DNA from: Chrysomallon squamiferum
Taxonomy: Eukaryota; Mollusca; Gastropoda; Neomphalida; Peltospiridae
Reading direction: 5' to 3'
Assembly: GCA_012295275.1 (NCBI GenBank)
Contig: CM022668.1
Location: forward strand, 8,141,818-8,205,817
DNA: 64,000 nt
Shown: one piece after another, positions 35,401 to 48,699 of the stretch
How positions within the stretch are numbered: position 1 is the first letter of the stretch
Layout: each line of letters begins with the position of its first letter
Translations under genes and position numbers: made by a program
The notes under the pieces: generated by a model
Told to the model about the DNA's origin: nothing
What the model saw: only the letters and a program-made list of their open reading frames with translations
The model's database searches: none

Positions 35401-37589
35401 AGTTACAGCTTGATCCTGAAATATTTTCTGTTTTAAAGAAGTATAATTATTCCACTACAGTCCAGTAGTTCAAAATAAATGTGTCATAGTGAAATATTTT
35501 CAACAGAATGATTAATTCATGCACTGTTTACATGGTAATTCAAAACTATCTACAGAAATGTTGAATAAGAATTGTTTTGTCCTTTGATGTGAAATTGACC
35601 GAAAAGTGGTTAAAAATGATTCAGAATTTATAAATCCATATGTCAAATGATACATATTTTATAGCTTCAGTGCAACTTTATCATTATCCACAGAATCATT
35701 CAAATGAACTGCAGTTTTTAAACAAAAGGAAAACAATTTTTAAATTCAGTTAAAATGTAACCACTAAATTATTTTATCAGTTCAAAATGCCTATAAAATC
35801 ATCAAATTTATAAACAGTTTGTAAAATTCAGTGAAAAAATTACCTCAGAAGTTTTACATCCAAGCAAAACTGTCTACAGAATTATGATTCACAATTTTAA
35901 AATCAAGGATGACAAAAAAAAACCATTTTAACGCATTTGTAAACATCCAAGCATGATTGTCTAAAGAATTAGTCATATGAGTCATTGTATCTAAACAGGC
36001 AAAAATAAATAAATAAATAACCAAAGAATTATGTATGGTTCACATGATTTCAAGTATGTAAGTACTAACAATACTATATTTACCATTAAAGTTTTTCAAC
36101 CCACTGAAGCAGACCATCATCTAGCATTAGTCAAAGGGAAGTTGTAAACATGGTAGAAGATTTGAGCAGGTGTTATTTACCCCAGTTTTATAACGGCTGT
36201 GAATCACTATGGTGCTATGAACATCAACAACCATATACATTACAGGTCTTTATCACCAAGTTGAAGAAAAAAAAGTAGAAAAAAAAATAACTTTTTGGCC
36301 TTTAAACCAATTGGCTGACAGATATTTAACCTTAAGTTTATTTATTTATCATAAATCTTTTTTGCATTATTTAATATGAGGTAATATCTATGTATTATAT
36401 TAATGGAATAAATCAAAAATAAATGAATAAGTGAATGTTTAACAACATCCCAGTATGAAAAACAAATTGGCTAGTGATTGTCAGAGATATAAAAATATTT
36501 ATATAAAATTAAGTAGGAAAATGATATAAAATTTTAAAAGTTTATAAAACCCAGTGTAAAAAGTGTGCAAAATATAAATATCACATTTATTGGAAATTTA
36601 AAACTTATTAGAAAAATAAGTTTTCATCAAAAGGAATAAATACATTTCTAAATAGATTTTATTTATTTATATTAGAAGCATTTTATTTCTTTTTGGGATG
36701 CTATATTCAAATGAAGTGATTACAACAAGGTCTTCTATGTAAAACAGAAATAAAACTTTTATGCAGTAAATGCTTATTTGAATTGGATGGGTACCACACA
36801 GTTTAAAAAACAACCATGGAGTTAATGTATATTTAAAATCTGTGGGTAGCAACTGGCTTGTAAAACATCTATAAAATGGCTGGATTGTTTAGATAAGTTT
36901 ATTTTTTTTTTGTGTTTCTTATGTTTAAATAATGCTGCCAAACAAGCTAATGCCTTTATAGTTTAGTTTTTTAAAAACAATGTGAACATCAGATGGGTGG
37001 GTTCCTTCAATCTGGCCCCCCATGTGGATGAAACAATCTTCTACTGAACAAACAAGTGATAGAGATGATGTTTGTTTATACAGTAACAGAGACCATTATT
37101 AATATTGTTATTTTTGATTTAAACACAGACTAAATAAGATTACAATTTACTGTTATGCTTTTAGATTATAAATGAGTATCTCTGTTCATAATGTTTATTA
37201 AATGGAAATATACTTTTATCGTCTTAACAGGGATTTGATTATTTAGAATAAAAACTGAAAAGTCAGTTTACTGTCACTTTTGTTATTTTGGTCTGTAAGA
37301 ATTAACATCTTGTTGTTTGTTTCTAGATAATGAATCAATGGAAATAGGTAATTTGAAAAGGGAAAGAACTCTGTTGTGTGTTTATTTCTACATTATGTTT
37401 CATTTCTGATTTGCTTGATTTATGTCTGCATGTATACAATAATAATTATTAAGTTGAAGACAATCCATTCAAGCTTGTTTTTCTGGACACATACAGAAAT
37501 ATTTCATTTAAAGTTGAAATCCAAGACTAAAATCTTGTTTAACATCTCTAAATATGAAGACTTAACATGAAACACCCTTAAAAAAGAGG

Positions 37590-37920
37590 CTGATCCCATC
37601 TTTTAAGGATTCAATGCATTTTCTAATATCCTTAAAGTAAGGATTCAACTTTTGTTATGTAATCCTTAAACTGAGGATTTTATCCTTGTGTTTTAATTTG
37701 TAAACTGAGGAATCAACCCATATTCTAACATCCTTAAATAGAGGATTCAACGCTTCTTTAATAACCTTTAAACAGGAGAGTTAAATCATGTTCTATAATT
37801 TTTAAATTGAGGATTCAGCTCATATTTTAACATCAAAAAATTGAGGATTCAAGTTCAATTCTAACATCCTTAAATCAAAGAATGAACCCAGATTCTAGCA
37901 TCCTTAAATCCAGATTCACT
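37590..37920. repeat. Degenerate ~45-50 bp tandem repeat
   Basis: Repeated 'aaactgaggattcaac' and 'attctaacatccttaaa' modules, about seven copies with strong divergence. Old tandem array; no coding evidence. Confidence 0.75.
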
Positions 37921-38754
37921 ATCGAGCATACCAGCTACTTGCATCAGAATATCATGAATGTTGAGAGAGGCCTGTAATGCCAGCCACAGTCTGTAGGTCA
38001 CAGCAACAGTTGCTATGCCAATCAATCAATGCAACTCCCCACACAACTTGTCACTGCATTTCACCTCCAGTCTGGGGTCTCTTCATGTAACAATTTCACT
38101 CAGCTGACAACTGCAGCATTTATCTTTCACTGGTTATATGTTATATTTTACCTATATGAGTCTTATTTTACCTATATTGTTTATATATATATATATATAT
38201 TTATTTATTTATATACATACACATACTGAATATGTAAGAGGTAGGAGACATATATAGATTCTTGCACCTTCCCAAATAATAGAGAGATGTATACATTATA
38301 TTGAGCAGTTTAATGATCTGAAACCAGAGCCTATTAGTCTAATGATGGGTAGCTTAACCGTTAGTCCCATGACTTGTAGTAGAAAACACAATATAAAATA
38401 TCTTTCTGAAAAATGTAAATTTAGCTTAATACTTAAATTAAAATAGATGGGAGGGAGTAAAATGGAAATAAATCTCCCAAAAAAAAAAAAAATTTAAAAA
38501 AAAAATAAAAAGCTTTAACATATGTTTTTGACGTAACATTATTTATCAGATATCTATAACCTGGCAGTTTTTCAATGCAGAACAATTGTTATAGTTCATT
38601 TTATGTCTGCATAATGTTTTACTCATCTCATAACATTCTGAGGTTACCTGCTAATAGCTTTACAAATATACCTACTTACATGTGTGTTTAGAAAGAAACT
38701 GAGAGGAATACATGTGTGTGTGAAAGTGTGAGTGTGTGTGTGTGTGAAAGTGTA

Positions 38755-38808
<54 letters not shown>

Positions 38809-39911
38809 TGCATTTATGTGTCACTTATATTTGTTTTCGTAACTGTGCAGAAGTATGTTCATATTTATATTCTATAAAAAGGAAACAACTGAATTATGAA
38901 ATAATAATAGCAATGATAACAGAAAAAGGTAAAAGAAAAACAAAGGAAAAATGTTAATAACACAACATGAGCTATAAAAATAAGTATTCTAAGGTTACAT
39001 CTGATTTAGAAATGAGGTCAGGAAATCAGGTCAAAGCTTCAAACAAGATTTTCTCTGTATCTATTACCAACACTATTGTCTTTTCTGTTACTTTGGAAAC
39101 TGATTCCAGTATACAGGTAACCTTTTTGTGTTTTCATTTTAATAAATCTTTATAACAAATAATAAAATTATCATCAGTAAAGACATATAAGAAACATAAA
39201 TCAAATCTTTATAATACTCAGTTTTATTTTATTCTAGAGCTGGGGTGCCATTAAACAATTTTTATCATGAATTGTTTTTTTTTTTTTTTATAATGAAAAA
39301 TGAAATCTTTATTAAATGTAATGAAATCTTTGTAATGAATAGTAATATGTTTGGTGAATAATAAAATCTGTAACAAATGTCTGCAAGAAATATCTACATT
39401 AATGACACATAAAAGCTCTTACAAAAAACAAATTATGTTGGTGTGAATGACTAAAGCTGTATCAATAACTGAAGATTAAAATTAATGGTTATTGGCTATC
39501 AGACATAATAATGACAAACCAAAAAGCAAACCTGCTTCTGCCAAATTCACAACTTACAGTAAAACATTGTATTCCCTTCCCTCTATCTCTCCCTCCCTCC
39601 TTCCTTCTCTTCTTTATACCCACTCAAATTACAGATTCAAACTCATTCAAAATCAAATTTAGAATAAAATCTTGCTGTTTTCTGTTTTTTCTTTCTTTAC
39701 AATTTTTCTCTCCATCGTTCTGAGGTTACAAATAGAAAATCCTCAACATCAGCTAAACAGACCATTCTCTCTCTATCTCACACACACACACACACACACA
39801 CAGACCCAAAAAAACACCCCACACACACACACACACACACACTTGGTATATCTAACTCCCTTTAATTCTCACATATAGAACATCTTCTCTGGGTTTTTTT
39901 TTGTATGTTTT

Positions 39912-39967
<56 letters not shown>

Positions 39968-42059
39968 AATCTCACTCCTCTTAATTTAAATCTTATATGA
40001 AACAATAATTATTATGCTTAAAAGACATAACAGAAATCACAGATGAAAAGATTACTATTAACATATTAATTAATCATAACATCATGGTTAACACATCCTA
40101 ATTATTTAAAACCAGATCTGTTTTAAGGACATGACAAAATAACAGATGACCACAAAACATCTGAAACAATATAAATATATTAATTGAAATAGCTACATTA
40201 TAAAGGCCAGATTTTCGTAATAATTATCCTAGAGTCAAAAACATCTTTAATCATGAACAAAGGACATCTGGAACAACACTAACATATTATCTAAACTAAC
40301 AATAACATGTAGGTGGACACAACTTCCAATTACAAACATCCTAGCACCATATGAAACAACACCATATTTACTGCATGATGCTGGCCACATGGAACAGGGG
40401 AATGAGGTGCCAATGTGGCACAAGAGTTTTTTCAACAAAATAACAATATTTCCTTACACCTGTTCCCTACATCAGGCTGTTTTTAATCTTACCACCCTCA
40501 GATTCCTGCCATGAATTACTAGCATTAGATTTTCATTTTTTTTTTTTTGCTCTCCCCCTTGCACCCGCTATACAGAAAATGTTTGTATGGAAGGCTGATA
40601 ACTGCTGTAGCATTTCTGATAGTTGCTGCCATCTGGAATTAGTGTAAGCCTAGCTGTTTTGTCTTACTTTCTTCCATGACCTTTGCCTGGTGGCAACAGC
40701 TGGTTTGATACTAAATGGAAATACTGTGTTACGTGCTATTGCTTTCTTGGATTCTGCTGGAACAAGAGGATAAAAAAGAAAGAAAAAGGGGAACACAGAG
40801 AGCTCCTAATACATTCTTACTATGTGACATGAATAAATAAGCTAATAAATTCTGTGTTTTCTATATTTCTGTTAACCTTTGTTAATTATAAAATGTGAAA
40901 ACAACAAAGCAAACATTTTGTAATTTTGGCTGTCATTTTCTTTCCTATGTGGTTTTTAAAAAAAAAAAAATAATAATAATAATGTTTTTAATATATTTAC
41001 CTAAGCATTAATTATATATAATTTTTCCTTTCTTTCATTTGTTTCTTTCTTTAATGATACATACATATATATAAATATATTTAATCACTTTGGTAATTCT
41101 AAAAATTATATATACAAATATAAATCCCATTTCCTATACTCTTCAGTACTTGAAGATCAAGAGAGATTTATTTGAAATCTGCTGCACCCATATTCTTTAC
41201 CAATTACAGGAAGATCCAGAATAAACAATACTGACAGGTTCTTTATCAAAGAGAAACATTTAGATAATGATATAAAAACAAAACACATCAAATTACAAAA
41301 TGTATACATTTAAGTAGATTTGTCTGTATGTTAATGACTGTAAGCAGAGAGTATATACAAACACTGCAAGGTAAACTACGAGGGAAATATCCAACAGTCT
41401 GTCATATATTTTAAAGATAAATACAAGATTATTACACCTATCACCTGAGATATGATTCTGTACAAATATGTTTTACAATTTATTTTTGTTAACATCAAGA
41501 ATAAATATTAGTTATCCTACATCAGTACATGACAAGTACATAAATGAATCAATCTTGGTAATACTGTATTTAATTAATTACTTTCCTAACAGTCTTTAAC
41601 ATGATTATTTTTTATCACAGAACAGAAGTTATGAAAATAAATAATTTCAGATGAACTTCAGAACAACCATATTGAGGGTCTTAGATCATACTGAAATTAA
41701 GGAAATAACATAATAATTATATTTTTTATTTACACTGTATTAAAATATATAAATGAAAAAATATTAGATTTGTCATGCAATTTCAATTCTTAGATATGAA
41801 ACTGCAATCATGGGTAAGTATACAGAAAATTACTTTTTTTTTCTTGATCTGAATATGCATACCGTTAAGGAAATATTCTGTCTGTGATGCATTGAACCCA
41901 GAGGCAAGCAGCCAAACTGGTCAGAGTTGTAAATACAGCAGATTTCAAACAAGAAAGTAAACTTGCTGAAAAATCAATACTGAATATTGCAGAAGATCAA
42001 GACACACACTGACAGATTTCTTCATTAAACATGGCTGTCTGGTACTGCTTAACAGCTCT

Positions 42060-42380
42060 GTAGCTCAAATTTAACTTATTTCTGTATTATATTTTTACTG
42101 TCACAAATAATGTTACACAGTAATATATACAGTAACATATTTCTGTACCAAATTTATACCATTAAAGAGAATATTACACAGTAATATATAGCTGCATACT
42201 TAACATATTTCTGTATTATATTACACTGTTACAAAGAATGTTACTGTAATATATAGTAATATACTTAACATATTTCTGTTATATTTATAGTGTTATAAAG
42301 AATGTTACTGTAATATGTAGTAACATATTTAACATATTTCCTGTATTTATACTGTGTTATGAAGAATGTTACTTAATGAT
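42060..42380. repeat. Degenerate ~65 bp tandem repeat
   Basis: Four or five copies of a unit containing 'taacatatttctgta', 'tactgttacaaagaatgtta' and 'tgtaatatatagta'. AT-rich intronic array. Confidence 0.85.
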
Positions 42381-43739
42381 ACACATTTATTTAATGCTTT
42401 TAGTTTATTACATAAATGTAGAGAACCTTGACTGTGTTAATGTGTATGTGTATGTCTGAGTGTGCATGCATACAGAGACAGAAGAATAGGAGTATGGATT
42501 ATATAATATTTAAAATCAGTGACATTGCTAAAGTAACTAAGGATGCAAGTAATGTATGGTGTACTTGTTCTAAGAAGCCACTTGAGAAATGAAACACTAT
42601 CCACCTGCCTTCTTTAGCTTAGTTAACTATTGGCTACAACTCAAACCAACCAACACTTAAGTTTTTTGTTAAAATAATATACAAATTGTCTATCAAAGAA
42701 CTATTCCAAAAAAAAAAAAAATAAAAAATAATAATAATAATAATAAAAAAAAAAAAAATAAAAGGAAGTAAAAAAAATAATAATAAAGAAATATGTAGAA
42801 AAAAAAAAAATAAAATAAAACAATAACATACATTATAGATGTGTTTTTATGATGTGTCTGGGTTATTCTTCTGCTTACATGTGTTTGAATGTACTGTTTT
42901 ATAATGTTTCCTTCCTTTCATTCTTCTTTTTCCTGCTTATTATCATATCAAATACAATTCAGACACTGTACAAATCAAACACAAGTAAAATATCATTTAA
43001 TTTTTACACACACACACACACACAAACTGTCTGTCTGTCTGACTGTGTGTCTTCTCTTTTTCTCTTTCTCTCTCTCTCTCTTGCACACACCCACCCCCAC
43101 ACGCATACACATACTCTAATAAACACAGGAAACAATATCTCTGACAATTTATTTTCATGTTCACTAGACAAACATTGAAACAGATTATAGAACCAGCTAA
43201 TTAGCTCATGCTTCAGGATGGGATGTCCATGTAATTGCCAATATTTATTCATCTGTTTATTTAGAAATCTTCACAGCTACAATGTCTGCATTACATTTGA
43301 TATGATAACACTGTGACATGGGGCTAAAAAAAAAGATAATAAGGAAGGAAGCATTTTAAAACAATTGTTATATAGTGTTCTGTTTGATTTGCCTTATATT
43401 ATCAGACACATTCAGTAACCACAGTATTTAAACTGAAAATGATGGGGATCTCAGTTTGCTTATTTCTTTTTGTGTTGTCATTGGTGTTATCACTGTTGTT
43501 GATTTGAAGTAGACATATTTTAAAATATTTTAAACAATATTTCATAATTTAATAAAAATTTGATTACAGACACTGATTGTTATACTGATTTCTATCCCTA
43601 ATCAATTCCAAATAGCCATCTTATGTTCAAATAGTTTTTACCTGTACTCAAACCAAAATACCTCCCGACCCTACTTAAACCCAAATACCTATCTCCTGCT
43701 CACCACCCACAGACCTATAACCTAGTCAAACTAATTTTA

Positions 43740-44345
43740 TCCTCTTGTATTAAAACTTATTTAAGATATCTAGAGAGAGATCTGATATCATTTGGTCTAC
43801 TTAGTAGACTCTACTACTATTCAAGATATATATTATTACAATACTTTAAGTTACTGATAAAATCTTAACATCACACAGTCACCTCCTCTGGATCTACTGC
43901 ACTCAAGATATATACTACTTAAAGATAATAAATTATTAAAGAGAAAAGGATGTCTTAACATCCCCCAATCACCCTTCAAGATCTAGGCTACTGTGAATCA
44001 AGAAGTATAGCACTTTAAAATATTAAATTACAGAGGGCAGTTGGATGTCTAAACATCCCAAAGTCATCTCCTACAGCCACTGCTCCTCAAGAAACATTGT
44101 TAATATACTCTGTTACTCAAGGAGAGAAGGATGCATAAACATTCCACAATCAGTTCCCTGCATGTACTGCTGCTCAAGATAAATTACTTTAACATACTAA
44201 TTACAGAGGAATCATTTCTTTACATGTACTACTATTCAAGATAAACATTGCATTAAGATACTGTATTACTAGGGCAAAATCTTAACATTCCCCAAATCAG
44301 CCCCTAGATCAACTGCTACTGAAGATCTGTGTTTAACTGCAAAAA
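43740..44345. repeat. Degenerate ~100 bp tandem repeat
   Basis: About six copies with modules 'ctactgctactcaaga', 'attaaattacagag', 'aggatgtctaaacatccc' and 'caatcacctcct'. Copies differ by substitutions and small indels. Confidence 0.85.
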
Positions 44346-45295
44346 AATACTTTCTGTGCACAGCAAGACTTGTTTTACCGCAGTTGTTATCTTTTTCCCA
44401 GTTTAAGAACTGTTATTCCTTCAACAAACATAATACATGTTAAAATTTGACCTTGGCAGTGAACTGAGAACAGGTAGAACAGTTTGATTGAAATATTTAT
44501 CTTTATATCAGTTGATTTCTGTGGAACTTATAGCTTTATATTTGGCTTATGTGTTAATACATATTTGTCTGTGTGTGTATGTGTGTGTCTGTGTGTGTGC
44601 ACACATACATCACTTCTTTATGTGTGTAAAAAAAAAAAAGATGAAAAAAGATATCTTACATGTAGAATGTATTAGTATCACTAAAACATTCTAATATATG
44701 AAGTCAAAAGATAAAACTAAAAGAAGTAGTTAAAGTATATTTCAGTTAACTGTTTTTCATCAACAAAGTCTTTAATGTAAAATTCCTCATTGACATTTTA
44801 AAATAAAATAAATTAAGTCGTGTGCTAAACAAACTTGGTTAAAACTGGACAAATATAAACTTGCACTGAAAGCCTTCCCCCACTCCCGGTGAACCTAGAC
44901 AGGATAGTATGAAGTGATGTAGATTAAACTAACTCACCTGTCATCGTTAAACCTATCTCACAGGTAGATATAAACTCAGGTCACGACCAATAAGTAAATT
45001 TGTAGAAAATTCACAGTAAAAATATTTATGTTTAGATTTTATTACCTTTTTGTTAATATTTTCTTTTTACCTCTACATTTTCTAGATGATTTATTTTAGT
45101 GTTGCAAGTTAAATGATGCATAATATAATCCTATCACTTTGAGCTATAAAAAAGAATAATAAAATAGTAATAGTAGTAATAACAACAATGATATTAATAA
45201 AAAGAATAAAAATAATAATATGCAAAGATAAAGAGTAGTGAAATGATAATCTTCAGAATGTAAACTTAGCTGTTATATAGGGTGACAATTTCCAT

Positions 45296-45297
<2 letters not shown>

Positions 45298-45355
<58 letters not shown>
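45298..45355. repeat. (CA)n microsatellite
   Basis: Uninterrupted CA run followed by a short (CT)n run at 45388-45402. Confidence 0.95.
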
Positions 45356-45357
<2 letters not shown>

Positions 45358-45472
45358 AAAAACATTTTGACACATTCAAAAATGCACACTCTCTCTCTCT
45401 CTCATATACACATATACTTACACAAAATAAGTCAAACCATGCACAAATAATTTTACCCACTAAAAACTGTAC

Positions 45473-45598
45473 CTGTTCTTTGCCAAGCCTAAGAAGTTTC
45501 AAAAGATGTGACTGTGAAACTCCCATATTTTTAAAATTATCCAAAATTCTGCAAAATATCTCCTGTATTCTGTCTAAACCTGCCAACAACAACTGCAT
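45473..45598 (-). CDS. Candidate alternative leader exon or chance frame
   Basis: On minus an open frame reads MQLLLAGLDRIQEIFCRIL, then DNFKNMGVSQSHLLKLL and RLGKEQ, followed immediately by a good donor, GTACAG, in phase 0. It could therefore join the 31426-31626 exon. The frame stays open about 34 codons further upstream (including a Cys-rich CLCCYECYNW) to an acceptor-like tttatcag. A shorter version starting at MGVSQSHLL (ATG at 45526) is also possible. The composition looks protein-like and non-repetitive, but no family is recognised, and an open run of this length is not rare in 64 kb. Confidence 0.25.
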
Positions 45599-45699
45599 GA
45601 AATTTTTGTATTGTTTTACTGATTCACTGTTGTGTGTAAGTATGAATTTCCTGAAATGTATCCAGTTATAGCATTCATAACAACACAGACAGCTGATAA

Positions 45700-46437
45700 A
45701 AGGATATTTTTGTATGTATACTTGAAGGTTTCAAGCATACTTGAATGAAACGTACTGAAAATAACGTAGGTATAAAAATAATAACGTAGTACTTTCCTTC
45801 TTAAATATTACCATATATGTATAATAATAATAATTTTAAAATATTATTATTTAGATTTTTATTTCAAATTTTAATAAGAATACACGTGTTCTTGGATAAA
45901 TGCATCTACCAAAAACAGACATTGTTATATATTGATCAGGCTAAGTTTTGCTTAGTGAAGATTTATATTACTAATTCATTCTTCATACTCATTTCAGAAT
46001 TCTTTGATTTGACAAGTGTTTTATCATTATTATTTTTTTTTTAAATGATAAGTTGCATAACTAGCTATTTATGGAAGGTTCTTTCATTTTGTCTTTTTGT
46101 CTTTATGCATAATTTATAAGAAAACCTCATATACATTAATTCTGTAATAATTCTGTAATAAGTATTTAAATAAATATTATAATTCTGTCATATATATTTA
46201 CATAAATTTTATGATTCTCATCATTTTGTCATATATATTTACATATATTATCCAGCTGGTTCAGTGTCTCAAATTGTATATTCTGCAATATACACATATG
46301 CTTTCCAGGACTAGTATACCGAATTTTGAGAAAAACCTCAATTTTGCATTTAACAAGTTAATAATAATAGTAATAACAAAAATAGTAATAAGTAAATGAA
46401 TAATAACAGTATGAAGATAATGTTAGTTCCAAATACT

Positions 46438-46468
<31 letters not shown>

Positions 46469-47698
46469 GATAATAAAAAGGAAGATATAAAAGGAGGTGA
46501 TATTACAAATAGTAAGTGAAAGATGTAATCAAGAAGGATTAAGTAAAAAAACAACGTGAATGAGTGATGAGAAATGCAAATAGCAGATAGAGAGACAGAT
46601 AAGTAGAGTGAATCACTGAAAGAATGGAAAAAATGAAGCATGAAAGAGAATGAGAATGAGAAAAAATGCACAAGTAAACACACGTCAGAATGAATAGCAT
46701 ATAAAACCAGAAGAAAAGACAAGAAAACAGAAAGATAAACAGGCAGACAGTATTTATTTATGTATCTATTTTATCTGTAATATATCTTTATTTCTATCAG
46801 ATATGTATTTAATTTTATCTGACATGTTTAAAACTACATCTAACATGGCTGCCATCACAAGCCATAATTACATGAGAAAATGTTGTGTGTAAATAAATGT
46901 TACTCTCCATCACTCAAGGTTATAGGAACAGACACAACCTTGAACATGCTAGAAAATAGCAAATATACTATTAATGAAGCAGTGACTGTTCTGTTTATAT
47001 AATAAACCACCTTTACAGATGGAATTAAAATTATTATTTTGTATATATATGTACAATTTAAAAATAAATTCACTCATTTCTTTTTTTTTCTTTTGTGTTA
47101 TCATTTTTTGTATTGTCAACAATAAAAATGATAAACCAAACATCACCTTTAATAGGACATTTCTTAATTTTACAAGGGATAAAATATCAGTTATTTGTTC
47201 AAAATAATTTTAAAAGTTTAGTAACAAGACTTCCATAACATATATGTTATTCTGCACCAAATTGAAAACTGAATTTGAAAAATTTCAAGTAATATACTTG
47301 TATGTTGCTATGTGCACTTCAAATTATGAAAAATATTTTTAAATCAATGAATAGCTGCAATTAAGTATATACAGAGAAACTGAATATACCCTCTCTGTTA
47401 ACTATTATTATCAAATCATCTGCAGGAAATTTAAATTTAAAAAAAAGGTCATGTAGAATGTAAAATACTGAAACAAACCAAATCTCTCTCTTCTGTTCAG
47501 TAAACATACTTCTAGGGAAAACAGTATATCTAAATTCTGAAATATCTACATTTTAATAATGTGTTGAAATGAAATCTCTACCATGGTTACTGTTATTATC
47601 TGAATAACATCTGAATGGCCAATCTGTGTTTAGAATTAAGATTAGTAAAGTATTATTTAAAACTGAAATGGAATATTTTTGTATCAAATTAAATATAC
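45700..47698 (-). other. Intron or upstream sequence without a gene
   Basis: AT-rich sequence with an (AAT)n run at 46441-46470 and short TATA-like runs. No exon recognised. Confidence 0.7.
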
Positions 47699-47749
47699 CT
47701 CCTGCTCACTGCTCCCACCACTAGAATCGTGTGAATGGACATCTCCCAT
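47699..47749 (-). CDS. Probable alternative first coding exon of a short GEF2-kinase isoform
   Basis: The ATG (in context acaaagATGG, a good Kozak match with A at -3 and G at +4) opens MGDVHSHDSSGGSSEQE, 17 codons, then the donor GTATATTT in phase 0. An in-frame TAA lies three codons upstream (47756-47758), so the ATG is the natural start. Joining to the exon at 31426-31626 gives an acidic Ser/Gly leader running into DQTEQTQ. Vertebrate Kalirin produces a comparable short form (Duet) from an internal promoter before GEF2; the leader sequences differ. The TATA box and CpG-richer DNA upstream support it. It could instead be an internal exon, although the sequence before the ATG is a poor acceptor. 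Confidence 0.6.
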
Positions 47750-48667
47750 CTTTGTTTAGTTGTACCAGCTTTTCACTGACAACATTAACATAGACAAATC
47801 AGCTACATCCACACACAGCAGCAGCAACAACAACATCAACCATTTCTGCTACCTCCCGAAATAACTCTGTGTTTCAGACATTCACCTTTGACCAGAAAAT
47901 TTTCAGCTAAAAGCATGTTATTTACAAATATTTTCAAGAAAATTTCACACATCTGCTTAGCACATCACTTCCACAGACCTGCGTCTGCTCTTCTCTTTTT
48001 TATTACGTCTGCTACATTCAAGTTCGTTTTGCTACGTAATATACAAGTGTTTGTTTGTCTGCTCTGCTTATAATTTTCTGCTGCTTAATTCCACATCAAC
48101 ACTGTTGATTTCAGAATAGCCAGAGGAACATGCAACAGCTACTACATCCAGTTATATCAAGCCATTTCTTCTGCCCTCTCCTATCAACGTGCTGCAAATT
48201 ATTTCTGCTTTTTACCAAAGTTGCTTCAAATGAAGACCAAGTCGTTTTCTTTGCACAGATGATATATTTCAGCCAAGTTTACACTCAACCAGCAGCCCCT
48301 GACTAAATAACACTTGTCTGCCATTTCCCTTGTCTTATGTTAAATAGCCTAACCTTCTAAGAAGAGCACCTCCTTCACTCTGAGTAGTAGTAATAACAAC
48401 AAATACAGCAACCAATAAAATCACACAACACTAGACTTAATCAGACACTGGAAGTTACAGTCCTTTTTGTTTTTTAAATACATATGTTTCTGTATCTACC
48501 ACCATCCTCTGTTTAGAGGTTTTAAATCTGTGACACTTAAATACTGATCGTTTCTGCGATTAATAGTTAAGAATGAGCAGAATATGATGAGAATTAAGTC
48601 CAGTCCTAGCTGAATGGCGGAAAGCAGACCAGAATGCGAGTTGCAGACATGGGCAGCAAGCAAGCCG
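47750..48667 (-). other. Probable 5' untranslated region and proximal promoter
   Basis: Lies between the putative TATA box and the ATG. It is noticeably richer in G+C and non-repetitive compared with the flanks, especially 48590-48760. Several ATGs occur within it, so either the 5' UTR contains upstream starts or part of it is spliced out. No long open frame on minus. Confidence 0.45.
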
Positions 48668-48690
48668 TAATTTGATGAACGTTCTTCGTG

Positions 48691-48699
48691 CTATTTATA
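48691..48699 (-). promoter_or_regulatory. TATA box of the putative internal promoter
   Basis: Minus strand TATAAATAG, an exact strong TATA element, in a CpG-bearing patch. It predicts initiation near 48665-48670, about 0.92 kb upstream of the ATG at 47749. TATA-like strings are common in AT-rich DNA; this one is favoured because it sits in the GC-richer patch upstream of a clean first exon. Confidence 0.5.

Larger units (their letters stand above)
31700..45472 (-). other. Long intron (13.8 kb part)
   Basis: No confident exon. Simple repeats: (ATGT)n 32373-32460, (GT)n 34687-34712 and 38755-38806, (CA)n 39780-39841, (CT)n 39915-39961, A-rich blocks 33770-33830 and 42709-42830. Tandem arrays are listed separately. 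Slightly GC-richer patches at 33870-34130, 37920-38120 and 40370-40740 were read in six frames without a recognisable protein. The plus frame at 33868-34065 has no family signature. Confidence 0.7.

Noticed and set aside
44925-44985. Strong minus-strand donor (ACAG followed by GTGAGT) as a possible non-coding first exon
   Set aside because: No promoter element or conserved exon visible upstream; too little evidence to list.
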